A stretch of DNA of 64,000 bases from Hyphomicrobiales bacterium (GTDB lineage Bacteria; Pseudomonadota; Alphaproteobacteria; Rhizobiales; Rhizobiaceae). Location of the stretch: contig UCIV01000011.1 in assembly GCA_900472575.1 (NCBI GenBank), positions 1-64,000 on the forward strand. Reading direction: 5' to 3'. The notes beneath the pieces were generated by a model. The model was not told the origin of the DNA. It saw only the letters and a program-made list of their open reading frames with translations, and did not search any database. Position 1 is the first letter of the stretch. The number at the start of each line of letters is the position of its first letter. Positions 37,353 to 47,228 of this stretch are shown piece after piece. The position numbers and the translations under genes were made by a program.

Positions 37353-38783
37353 GTGCCTGACACCGCACCCGCCATCCTCTGGTTCCGCCGCGACCTGCGT
37401 CTCGACGACAATGCCGCACTCCATGCCGCGATCGATACAGGTGGCCCGGTCATTCCCGTCTATATCCGCGAACCGGTACAGCCCGATATCGGTCCGCTTG
37501 GGGCCGCACAGGCATGGTGGCTTCATCATTCCCTGGCAGCGCTCAAGGACAAGCTGAAGTCACTGGGCAGCGACCTGATGTTTGCGACGGGCAAGGCCGA
37601 TGACATCATCATCGATATTGCCCGCAAGACCGGCGCAAAGACGGTCTACGTCAATCGCGCCTATGAGCGAACCACGGTCGACCGCGAGATCGCCATCGCG
37701 CTCAAGGATGCAGGCATCGCCATCCGCGCCTTTCACGGCCAGCTGCTGCATGATCCGAAATTGATCCGCACCGGCTCCGGTAATGCCTTCAAGGTCTACA
37801 CGCCGTTCTGGAACGCCATGCAGAAGCTTCACGAGCCGCATGGCCCCATTGACCCGCCGAAATCCATCCCGTCGCCCGAGAGCCATCCCCGTTCCGAAGC
37901 GCTCGATAGCTGGAAACTTTTGCCGACAAAACCGAACTGGGCCGCAGGTTTTTCCGGACACTGGACGCCCGGCGAGGCCGGTGCGCAGGAAAAGCTCGAA
38001 GACCTGATCGACGCCGACCTGCATGATTACAAACGCGGTCGCGATTTCCCGGCGATCGACGCGACCTCCAGACTGTCTCCGCATCTGGCGCTCGGAGAAA
38101 TATCCCCTGCCCGTATCTGGCACGCCACAAACGGGCTGGCTGACAAACATCGCGACGATCTGGTCCATTACCGCAAGGAACTGGCCTGGCGCGATTTCTG
38201 CTACAATCTGCTGGTCGAGTTTCCCGATCTGCGCACAAAAAACTGGGACGACAAGTTCGACGCCTTCGAATGGGAGTTCAACGCGGCCGATTTCAGCGCC
38301 TGGACCAAGGGCATGACCGGTTATCCGATCGTCGATGCCGGGATGCGCGAACTCTGGCAGACCGGTTACATGCACAACCGCGTCCGCATGATCACCGCAT
38401 CCTTCCTGATCAAGGACTTGCTGATCGACTGGCGCCGCGGCGAGCAGTGGTTTCGCGATACGCTGCTCGATGCCGATCCGGCCAGCAACACCGCCAACTG
38501 GCAATGGGTGGCCGGCTCGGGCGCGGACGCCTCCCCCTTCTTCCGCATCTTCAACCCGATCCTGCAGGGCGAGAAATTCGATCCCGACGGCGATTACGTC
38601 CGCCACTTCGTGCCGGAACTGAAAGACCTGCCGAAGAAATACATCCACAAGCCCTTCGAAGCGCCGAACCATGTTTTGGCCGGCGCCGGCGTGGAACTCG
38701 GAAAGACTTATCCGAAACCGATCGTCAATCACGGCATGGCTCGTGACCGGGCGCTTGAAGCCTACAAGGGCCTGAAAGGCTGA
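37353..38783 (+). CDS. phr: Deoxyribodipyrimidine photolyase / cryptochrome family
   Basis: This 476-residue flavoprotein uses blue light to split pyrimidine dimers. The N-terminal photolyase domain (about 5-135) begins ILWFRRDLRLDDNAAL. The FAD domain shows SRLSPHLALGEISP, RDFCYNLL, GYPIVDAGMRELWQTGYMHNR and the strongly conserved DADPASNTANWQWVAGSG, whose Trp residues supply electrons to FAD. The start is GTG at 37353 with an ACGGAG site. The lesion type (CPD versus 6-4) and antenna pigment cannot be fixed by eye; overall it looks like a class I enzyme. It is co-directional with moeA but separated from it by 56 bases and a hairpin. Confidence 0.92.
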   Translation: MPDTAPAILWFRRDLRLDDNAALHAAIDTGGPVIPVYIREPVQPDIGPLGAAQAWWLHHSLAALKDKLKSLGSDLMFATGKADDIIIDIARKTGAKTVYVNRAYERTTVDREIAIALKDAGIAIRAFHGQLLHDPKLIRTGSGNAFKVYTPFWNAMQKLHEPHGPIDPPKSIPSPESHPRSEALDSWKLLPTKPNWAAGFSGHWTPGEAGAQEKLEDLIDADLHDYKRGRDFPAIDATSRLSPHLALGEISPARIWHATNGLADKHRDDLVHYRKELAWRDFCYNLLVEFPDLRTKNWDDKFDAFEWEFNAADFSAWTKGMTGYPIVDAGMRELWQTGYMHNRVRMITASFLIKDLLIDWRRGEQWFRDTLLDADPASNTANWQWVAGSGADASPFFRIFNPILQGEKFDPDGDYVRHFVPELKDLPKKYIHKPFEAPNHVLAGAGVELGKTYPKPIVNHGMARDRALEAYKGLKG

Positions 38784-38867
38784 CGCAGTACCGCTTGCAG
38801 CAGGATTGACGTTTCAACCGGTTCCATCCGCGATTAATCTCCTTTTTCTGCAAGAGGAGAGATCAGA

Positions 38868-39773
38868 ATGACGGGACGGAAGATCGCAGTCGTCGGACTT
38901 GGCGGGATCGGCGGCGTTGCCGCGGCCTGCCTCAGCTTGTCACCGGACAATGATGTGACGGTCTGCGCCCGCAGGCGGATCGACACGCTTACCTTCGATC
39001 ATCACGAAGAGAGCAAAAGGATACCGCTAAAGACACTGACGGAGCCAAGTGGCGCCGAACCGGTCGACTGGGTGATCCTTTGCACCAAGGCACAGGATGT
39101 GGCCTCTATCGCCCCTTGGCTGGAACGCCTCTGCACGCCGCAGACGACGGTTGCCGTCCTGCAGAACGGCATTGCCCATGAGGAGCGCGTAGCCCCGCAT
39201 GCGAAGGGCGCGACCGTGCTTCCGGCAATCGTCTATTACAATGGCGAACGTTTCGCCCCCGACCATGTCCGCCTGCGCCACATCCGCGGTCACGATCTGC
39301 TTGTGCCTGCAGGAGCGCAAGCGGAAGCCTTTGCGGCCCTTTTTGAAGGCACCCCCGTCGATGTCGGGATCAGTGCGGAATTCATCACCTATCAATGGCG
39401 CAAACTGCTGGTCAACGTCATCGCCAACCCGATCACGGCGCTTACCCGCCAGCGGCTTGGCGTCTTCCAGCGCGAGGATATCCAGCAGCTATCTCTTGGC
39501 ATTCTTGACGAAGCAGTGGCGGTCGGTCGCGCCGAGGGCGCGCAACTTGCAGGCAATGAAGCAGAAATGATCCTTGAGACGTTTCTGGCCTATCCGCCGG
39601 AAGCAGGCACCTCCATGTATTTCGACTGCCTCGCAGGACGTCCGCTGGAAATCGAGGCGCTGAATGGTGCGGTCGTTGCCGCAGGCCTGCGCCACGGCCT
39701 TGCGACGCCCTTGAACACTGCAATGCTGACCTTGCTGAAGACCGTCAGCGACGCCAATACCAAAACCGCATAA
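38868..39773 (+). CDS. Ketopantoate reductase-like oxidoreductase (PanE/ApbA family)
   Basis: This 301-residue NAD(P)-dependent reductase has an N-terminal Rossmann fold (VVGLGGIGGVAA), the LQNG turn near residue 100, and the C-terminal ketopantoate reductase helix domain with the catalytic-type Lys in WRKLLVNVIANPITAL. The family includes PanE (2-dehydropantoate reduction for pantothenate) and many paralogues with other substrates. The pan context is absent, so I leave the gene unnamed. A GAGGAGAG site precedes the ATG. A bidirectional terminator separates it from convergent pyrG. Confidence 0.8.
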   Translation: MTGRKIAVVGLGGIGGVAAACLSLSPDNDVTVCARRRIDTLTFDHHEESKRIPLKTLTEPSGAEPVDWVILCTKAQDVASIAPWLERLCTPQTTVAVLQNGIAHEERVAPHAKGATVLPAIVYYNGERFAPDHVRLRHIRGHDLLVPAGAQAEAFAALFEGTPVDVGISAEFITYQWRKLLVNVIANPITALTRQRLGVFQREDIQQLSLGILDEAVAVGRAEGAQLAGNEAEMILETFLAYPPEAGTSMYFDCLAGRPLEIEALNGAVVAAGLRHGLATPLNTAMLTLLKTVSDANTKTA

Positions 39774-39775
39774 CA

Positions 39776-39806
39776 AAAGACCCGGCCGAAGCCGGGTCTT
39801 TCTTTT
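39776..39806. terminator. Bidirectional terminator between the PanE-like gene and pyrG
   Basis: Perfect 11-base arms (39776-39786 and 39791-39801) enclose the tetraloop cgaa. The plus-strand tail is rich in T (tcttttctt), and the left arm itself starts with A-rich sequence that reads as T on the minus strand. It begins two bases after the plus-strand gene and lies just past the pyrG stop, so it can serve both. Confidence 0.88.
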
Positions 39807-39807
39807 C

Positions 39808-41448
<1,641 letters not shown>

Positions 41449-41516
41449 TTACCTTTTCACACACGATTCCGCCAGCAGAAATTTTGCCAATCGCTAAAAC
41501 GGCTGTGGAATCTTCA

Positions 41517-41549
41517 CAAAATAAAACCGGCAGGCTTTTGGCCTGCCGG
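41517..41549 (-). terminator. Rho-independent terminator of secG
   Basis: Perfect 9-base arms (41527-41535 ccggcaggc; 41541-41549 gcctgccgg) enclose a 5-base loop. On the minus strand a T-rich tract (ttttatttt) follows. It lies 24 bases past the secG stop. Confidence 0.88.
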
Positions 41550-41572
41550 AGCTTGAAGTCTCAACCGGAGCC

Positions 41573-42019
41573 TTACTGGCCGGTCGGTACGCTGTTCGAC
41601 GGCGCAGCGGGCGCAGCCGGAGCGGCAGCAGGTGCCTGACCCGCGGCCGGAGCGGCAGCGCCGGTTTCGGACGGAACGCCGTTTCCTGCGGGAGCCTGTG
41701 CTGGCGGTGCAGCCGGTGCCGGGCCGAGCTGGTCGAGAATGCCGTTGCCCGTGCCCTGCTGGCTTTGCGGGATACGGTTCAGGATATCGGTCGGCTTCGA
41801 GTCGTAACGGGCAAGAATGCCGAGCGCCAGCGAAGTGACGAAGAACAGCGCCGCCAGGATCGCCGTCGTGCGGGTCAGCGCATTGGCCGTGCCGCGTGCC
41901 GACATGAAGCCGGAGCCGCCGCCAATGCCAAGTCCGCCGCCTTCCGAGCGCTGGATGAGCACTACGCCGACAAGCGCAAGCACGATCATGAGATGGATGA
42001 CGATCAAAACGGTCTGCAT
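41573..42019 (-). CDS. secG: Preprotein translocase subunit SecG
   Basis: SecG is the small inner-membrane partner of SecYE that aids protein export. The 148-residue protein has the two-helix core: helix 1 (about 3-22, TVLIVIHLMIVLALVGVVL), the conserved QRSEGGGLGIGGGSGFM loop, and helix 2 (about 52-70). The remaining half is a low-complexity Ala/Pro/Gly/Gln tail, as seen in alphaproteobacterial SecG proteins. It lies 83 bases after tpiA on the same strand, a common pairing, and ends at a strong terminator. Confidence 0.93.
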   Translation of the reverse strand: MQTVLIVIHLMIVLALVGVVLIQRSEGGGLGIGGGSGFMSARGTANALTRTTAILAALFFVTSLALGILARYDSKPTDILNRIPQSQQGTGNGILDQLGPAPAAPPAQAPAGNGVPSETGAAAPAAGQAPAAAPAAPAAPSNSVPTGQ

Positions 42020-42102
42020 GTATCGGGTCCCTGCCCTACGCGGGCAACAATCAAGAGTTTTGCGGCTCTTTACATGAGCCTATCGCTCTTTCCAAGCCTT
42101 GA

Positions 42103-42882
42103 TTACAAGGTTTCGGCGATCAGCCCTTCATAGACGGAGTAGATGGCGAGGAAGTCAGCTGCTTTCAAGCTCGCTCCGCCGATCAATGCACCGTCGACAT
42201 TGGCAATGCCCATCAGCACCTCGGCATTGCCCGGTTTGACCGAACCACCATAAAGGATCCGCATCTTCGCGCCTTCGTCGCCGAAGCGCTTGGCGAGTTC
42301 GGACCGCATGAAGGCATGCGCAACGGCAATGTCCTCGTTCGTCGGGGTCAGCCCTGATCCGATCGCCCAGACAGGCTCATAGGCAATAACGGTATTTTCA
42401 GCCGTGGCGCCATCCGGGATGGAGCCGTCCAGCTGCCGCTTCAGCACATCCAGCGTCTGGTAGCTGTCGCGTTCGCCGGCAGTCTCGCCGATGCAGATGA
42501 TCGCGGTCAGATCGGCCTGATGGGCAGCCACAGCCTTGTCGCGAACCAGATGGTCCGTTTCAGCGTGATCCGTGCGGCGCTCGGAATGGCCAAGAATGAC
42601 ATGAGTTCCGAAGCAGTCTGCAATCATCTCGGCCGAGATATCGCCCGTATGCGCGCCCGAAACCTTCTGATGGCAATCCTGCGCGCCGATCATCAGCGGG
42701 CTGTCGGTGCACAGCGCCGTTGCGACATAAAGAAGCGTCGCGGGCGGGCAGATCAATGCGTCGACACGATCAGCCAATGGACCGACTACGCCCTCCGCCA
42801 TCGCCTTGATTTCACCGAGCGCGTCACGCGTGCCGTTCATCTTCCAGTTTCCGGCCACAAGCGGGCGAACGTCTGGGGTCAT
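42103..42882 (-). CDS. tpiA: Triosephosphate isomerase
   Basis: TpiA interconverts dihydroxyacetone phosphate and glyceraldehyde-3-phosphate in glycolysis and gluconeogenesis. This 259-residue TIM barrel shows all catalytic parts: Asn/Lys in AGNWKMNG, His in ILGHSERR, Glu in AYEPVWAIG with the flexible lid after it, and the phosphate loop YGGSVKPGN. The start at 42882 gives the normal N-terminus. It is followed by secG on the same strand. The 238-base gap upstream, to the hydrolase stop, should contain its promoter. Confidence 0.97.
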   Translation of the reverse strand: MTPDVRPLVAGNWKMNGTRDALGEIKAMAEGVVGPLADRVDALICPPATLLYVATALCTDSPLMIGAQDCHQKVSGAHTGDISAEMIADCFGTHVILGHSERRTDHAETDHLVRDKAVAAHQADLTAIICIGETAGERDSYQTLDVLKRQLDGSIPDGATAENTVIAYEPVWAIGSGLTPTNEDIAVAHAFMRSELAKRFGDEGAKMRILYGGSVKPGNAEVLMGIANVDGALIGGASLKAADFLAIYSVYEGLIAETL

Positions 42883-43120
42883 CGGGCAGTTTCCTCCTCA
42901 ATTTATCGGCAAACCTCGAAACGAGATCGCAGTCATCGTGTTCAAAATCCGGTCATCCGGACAATCAGGCATCTTTCGTACGCTGAAAAATGACCTTGAT
43001 TCAAGCGCTTGCTTCAAAAGCCGCCGCCTTCCAGTCGCGCGAAGTGACAAAAGCGGGAAGCCCTTGATGAAATTCAATCGGTTGAGCGCCGCTACAGATC
43101 GATTTAACCGGGCGTCGCAC

Positions 43121-44020
43121 CTAATTTCGGGCTGTCAGCACGAAATTGAGCACTTTGCGCCAGTCGACCATCCGGATCGGTGTTCCATGCCCTCCGGTCT
43201 GAAAAAGACTGAATCGCGCGGGATAGTTTGATGCGCGTAATCCGCGAAAAATCTTTTCCTGGTCTTCCGCCTTGTAGACGCTGTCGGCGCTGCCATGGGC
43301 GAAATAGATCGGCAGCTTGAGCTTTGCGTAAGGCGTTCCTGCTAGCCCCGCATCCGGCGGGCCGCCGAGCAGAACCATGCCGCCGAGATAACGGACGGTA
43401 TCCCTGTCTCGCACGATGTTCTGGCAAATGATCCCGCCCATCGAGGCGCAGGCGAGAATGACCGGACGCCCTCCCGATTGTTCGAAAGCGTAGCGCGTCA
43501 ATGCGCCGACATCGGCAGCCCCCTTGTCATCGAAGGATTTCACGCTGACCGAATAATAGGTGCCGCCATTGCGGGCGCTAAGGTTCTTCAGCCGGTTGAA
43601 ATTGCCCCCGAACGAGTAGTCGTTGACGCCTAAACGGCGATCTCCGCCACGCCCATGGATAAAGATCACGGCAAAGCGTTCGCCGGAAGACGGTCCGACC
43701 CGCGTCACGTCCACATTGCGGCCGCCAAGTGTCAGCGTCTCGTTTTCCTGTTGGCTGCGAACGGAGAGATCGACATAGGCGCCGCGCACCCGGCGCTCCG
43801 GCTCCTGGTCGCGTTCGTTGATGTCGCGAAGCTCGTTATAGTCCATCACCTCGTAAGCGCCGCCATCGTCGCTCTTCAGCACCTTGTGGCTGGAAAACAG
43901 GTTATCCTTGAAAGGCGGGATCGGCCCTTCCTGCGCCATAACGACGTCACCGGTCGATGATATCAAGATCGCAAGAAGCGTGGCGAAAATGAAATGAACT
44001 GTGGACATGCGGGGTTTCAT
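43121..44020 (-). CDS. Secreted alpha/beta-hydrolase of unknown substrate
   Basis: This 299-residue protein has a signal peptide (about 1-30, MSTVHFIFATLLAILIS, cleavage near VMAQ-E) and an alpha/beta-hydrolase fold. The oxyanion strand is FAVIFIHGRGGD, the nucleophile elbow is ACASMGG, and a late Asp (HGSADSVY) and His (TGGHGTP) complete a plausible triad. The elbow reads A-x-S-x-G instead of G-x-S-x-G, a tolerated variant. The ATG at 44020 follows a GAAGGA site. It probably acts in the periplasm on esters, but no substrate can be proposed. Confidence 0.75.
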   Translation of the reverse strand: MKPRMSTVHFIFATLLAILISSTGDVVMAQEGPIPPFKDNLFSSHKVLKSDDGGAYEVMDYNELRDINERDQEPERRVRGAYVDLSVRSQQENETLTLGGRNVDVTRVGPSSGERFAVIFIHGRGGDRRLGVNDYSFGGNFNRLKNLSARNGGTYYSVSVKSFDDKGAADVGALTRYAFEQSGGRPVILACASMGGIICQNIVRDRDTVRYLGGMVLLGGPPDAGLAGTPYAKLKLPIYFAHGSADSVYKAEDQEKIFRGLRASNYPARFSLFQTGGHGTPIRMVDWRKVLNFVLTARN

Positions 44021-44203
44021 TGAGGTCCTTCGGTCTTGAAAGCTTGCCATGGCAGGGTCTAGCTAGCATTGCTGGCAGCAAAGGCCGCACGCGCGGCATC
44101 GCGAAAAAGCCGGTTTTCTGGCAGAATCGCAAGTGATTCGAAACAATATGAGACGGGTATGGCTTCCTCCTCGGCACCTCGGCAGGCAGCAGTGAAAGAC
44201 CAG

Positions 44204-46288
44204 ATGGACGACAATAACAACGATCTTTTCGGTGATCCCTCGGCGAATGCCCAGCCGGTGACGACCCAGCCGGCGACCACAAAACCGGTCGCTGCTGCGC
44301 CGGCACCCGCCATTGCCGCCGAACCGTCCACGCCCCGCCCAGCCCCACTCAAGAGCGGCGGCGAAGACTACGGCGCCTCGTCGATCCGTGTTCTGGAAGG
44401 TCTCGAACCGGTGCGCATGCGTCCCGGCATGTATATCGGCGGCACCGACGAAAAGGCGCTGCACCATCTGTTTGCCGAAGTCATCGACAACTCGATGGAC
44501 GAAGCGGTCGCCGGTCACGCCAATTTCATCGAAGTCCATCTCGATGCCGAAGGTTTCCTGACCGTTTCCGACAACGGCCGCGGCATTCCGGTAGAGAACC
44601 ATCCGCAGGTTCCCGGCAAGTCGACGCTCGAAGTCATCATGACCAAGCTGCATGCCGGCGGCAAATTCGACGGCGATGCCTATGAGACCTCCGGCGGCTT
44701 GCACGGCGTCGGCGTGTCCGTCGTCAACGCGCTGTCTGATGTGCTCGAAGTAGAGGTCGCCCGCAATCGCAAACTCTATCGCCAGACCTTTTCCCGCGGC
44801 GTACCGCAGGGTGGCCTGCAGGAACTCGGCGACGTGCATAACCGCCGCGGCACCCGCGTGCGTTTCCATCCCGACCCACAGATTTTTGGCGAGCGCGCCA
44901 AGTTTGAAGCCGGCCGCATTTTCCGTATGGCCCGTTCCAAGGCCTATCTTTTCGGTGGTGTCGAGATCCGCTGGAGCTGCGATCCGGGCGTCGTGCCAGA
45001 AGGCGGCGAGATCCCGGACAAGGCCGTCTTCCACTTCCCGGGTGGCCTGAAGGATTATCTGGCCGCAACGCTCGGCAAGGACTTCACCGTTACCCGCGAG
45101 ATTTTTTCCGGCCGCACGGAAAAGACCGGCGGTCATGGCGCTATGGAATGGGCGATCACCTGGTATGGCGGCGATCCGCAGCTTCATTCCTACTGCAACA
45201 CCATTCCGACCCAGGAGGGCGGCACGCATGAGGCAGGTCTGCGCATCGCGCTGACCAAGGGCCTGAAGAACTACGCCGAACTGACACAGAACAAGCGCGC
45301 CAAGGAAATCACCACCGACGACGTGATGATTTCGGCCGTCGGCATGCTCTCGGTCTTCATCCGCGAGCCTGAATTCGTCGGCCAGACCAAGGACAAGCTC
45401 GCCACCGTCGAAGCCCAGCGCCTTGTCGAAAACGTGCTGCGCGACCCGTTCGACCATTATCTCGCCGGCAATCCCAACGAAGCGGCAAAGCTGCTCGACT
45501 GGGTGATCGAACGCGCCGAAGAGCGCCTTCGCCGCCGCAAGGAAAAAGAAGTCAACCGCAAGACGGCGGTGCGCAAGTTGCGCCTGCCCGGCAAGCTTGC
45601 CGACTGCTCGCAGAATACGGCCGAGGGTGCCGAACTGTTCATTGTCGAGGGCGACTCGGCTGGTGGCTCTGCGAAGCAGGGCCGCAACCGAACCAATCAG
45701 GCGATTCTTCCGTTGCGTGGAAAAATCCTCAACGTCGGTTCTGCCAGCCGCGAAAAGCTCTCCGCCAACCAGCAGATTGCCGATCTCATTCAGGCGCTCG
45801 GCTGCGGCACGCGGTCGAAATACCGTGAGGAAGATCTTCGCTACGAGCGCGTCATCATCATGACCGATGCCGACGTCGATGGCGCTCACATCGCCTCACT
45901 GCTGATCACCTTCTTCTATCAGGAAATGCCCGAGCTGATCCGCGGCAACCATCTCTATCTGGCGGTGCCGCCGCTCTACGTCATCCGCCAGGGCGGCAAG
46001 ACGGTCTATGCCCGCGACGACGCCCACCGCGCCGAGCTGATGGAGACGGTCTTCAAGGGCAAGAAGGTCGAGATCGGGCGCTTCAAAGGTCTGGGCGAAA
46101 TGATGGCCGCGCAACTGAAGGAAACCACCATGGATCCGGCCAAGCGCACGCTGCTGCGGGTCGATATCGACGAGGTGGATTTCGAGGGTACCCGCGAGGC
46201 GGTCGACAACCTGATGGGCACCAAGGCCGATGCACGCTTCCGCTTCATCCAGGAACGCGCCGCATTTGCCGAAAATCTCGATATCTGA
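44204..46288 (+). CDS. parE: DNA topoisomerase IV subunit B
   Basis: ParE is the ATPase subunit of topoisomerase IV, which unlinks daughter chromosomes. The 694-residue protein has the GHKL ATPase (EVIDNSMDEA, VSDNGRGIPV, GGLHGVGVSVVNAL), the transducer domain, and the TOPRIM region with EGDSAGGSAKQ and the metal-binding MTDADVDGAHI. ParE rather than GyrB is favoured by the shorter length and the segment GCGTRSKYREEDLRYERV. The first about 50 residues are low-complexity. Starts at 44159 and 44204 are both open; I choose 44204 (MDDNNNDLFGD), which matches remembered rhizobial ParE starts. parC is not in the window. Confidence 0.93.
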   Translation: MDDNNNDLFGDPSANAQPVTTQPATTKPVAAAPAPAIAAEPSTPRPAPLKSGGEDYGASSIRVLEGLEPVRMRPGMYIGGTDEKALHHLFAEVIDNSMDEAVAGHANFIEVHLDAEGFLTVSDNGRGIPVENHPQVPGKSTLEVIMTKLHAGGKFDGDAYETSGGLHGVGVSVVNALSDVLEVEVARNRKLYRQTFSRGVPQGGLQELGDVHNRRGTRVRFHPDPQIFGERAKFEAGRIFRMARSKAYLFGGVEIRWSCDPGVVPEGGEIPDKAVFHFPGGLKDYLAATLGKDFTVTREIFSGRTEKTGGHGAMEWAITWYGGDPQLHSYCNTIPTQEGGTHEAGLRIALTKGLKNYAELTQNKRAKEITTDDVMISAVGMLSVFIREPEFVGQTKDKLATVEAQRLVENVLRDPFDHYLAGNPNEAAKLLDWVIERAEERLRRRKEKEVNRKTAVRKLRLPGKLADCSQNTAEGAELFIVEGDSAGGSAKQGRNRTNQAILPLRGKILNVGSASREKLSANQQIADLIQALGCGTRSKYREEDLRYERVIIMTDADVDGAHIASLLITFFYQEMPELIRGNHLYLAVPPLYVIRQGGKTVYARDDAHRAELMETVFKGKKVEIGRFKGLGEMMAAQLKETTMDPAKRTLLRVDIDEVDFEGTREAVDNLMGTKADARFRFIQERAAFAENLDI

Positions 46289-46379
46289 CAGCTGGGCAGC
46301 AAGATAGGATTGCGTGACGGGGCGCGGCATGCTTCACCGGAAAGATCGTTTTTCGATCACCTGAACAAAGCACCCCGCC

Positions 46380-47228
46380 ATGAAGCAGATCCTCTCCATC
46401 CAGTCCCATGTCGCCTATGGTTACGTGGGAAATCGCGCTGCCACGCTTCCCCTGCAGCGCCTCGGCCATGAAGTCACCGTCATCAACACGGTGCAGTTCT
46501 CCAACCATACCGGCTACCTGAAATGGACCGGTGAAGTGTTTTCCGCCGACCATATCGAGAGCATTCTCGACGGGCTGGAAAGCCTTGGCGCACTTGAGAA
46601 GATGGATGCGCTTCTGACCGGTTATCTCGGTGACCCGGCGATCGGCGAAATCATCCTCTCGGTTCTCGACCGACTGCCTGAAGGAACGCGCTGGCTCTGT
46701 GATCCCGTCATGGGCGATGTCGGCCGCGGCTTTTTCGTCCGCCCCGGCATTCCCGACTATTTTCGCCAGAAGGCGCTCGCCCGTGCCTCGATCATCACCC
46801 CGAACCAGTTTGAACTGGAATATCTCGCTGGCCGCCAGATCCTGACACTCGAAGATGCGCGCAAGGCCTGCCTGATGATCCACGAGATGGGGCCTGAAAC
46901 GGTGCTCCTCACCTCGCTCATCCATGACGGCACGCGCGACGACGAAATCCAGATGCTGGCTTCGTCGAAATCGGGCAAACAATTCCTCGTCACCACGCCG
47001 CGCCTGCAATTCGACCCGGCACCCAACGGTGCGGGTGACTGCACCTCGGCGCTTTTCCTCGGCCACATCCTGTCCGGCGCACCGCTCGATCAGGCGCTGT
47101 CGAAAACAGCCTCCAGCATTTTCGCGCTGTTCGAAAAGACGCTTGCAGCCGGAAGGCGCGAACTCAACATGATTGCCGCACAGGATGATTTCGCCCGTCC
47201 TGCGCCTTTGGCGGTGATGACGCTTTAA
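46380..47228 (+). CDS. pdxY: Pyridoxal kinase PdxY
   Basis: PdxY phosphorylates pyridoxal to pyridoxal-5'-phosphate in the B6 salvage pathway. The 282-residue ribokinase-fold protein begins ILSIQSHVAYGYVGNRAATLPLQ. It also has VQFSNHTGY (substrate site), DPVMGD, TPNQFELEYLAG and the ATP/anion-hole motif PNGAGDCTSALFLG with the catalytic Asp. It is 91 bases after parE on the same strand. Its stop overlaps the convergent bacteriophytochrome gene by four bases. Confidence 0.93.
   Translation: MKQILSIQSHVAYGYVGNRAATLPLQRLGHEVTVINTVQFSNHTGYLKWTGEVFSADHIESILDGLESLGALEKMDALLTGYLGDPAIGEIILSVLDRLPEGTRWLCDPVMGDVGRGFFVRPGIPDYFRQKALARASIITPNQFELEYLAGRQILTLEDARKACLMIHEMGPETVLLTSLIHDGTRDDEIQMLASSKSGKQFLVTTPRLQFDPAPNGAGDCTSALFLGHILSGAPLDQALSKTASSIFALFEKTLAAGRRELNMIAAQDDFARPAPLAVMTL

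Noticed and set aside
44063..45889. 608-residue minus-strand frame inside parE
   Set aside because: Antisense shadow; ParE motifs on the plus strand are complete.
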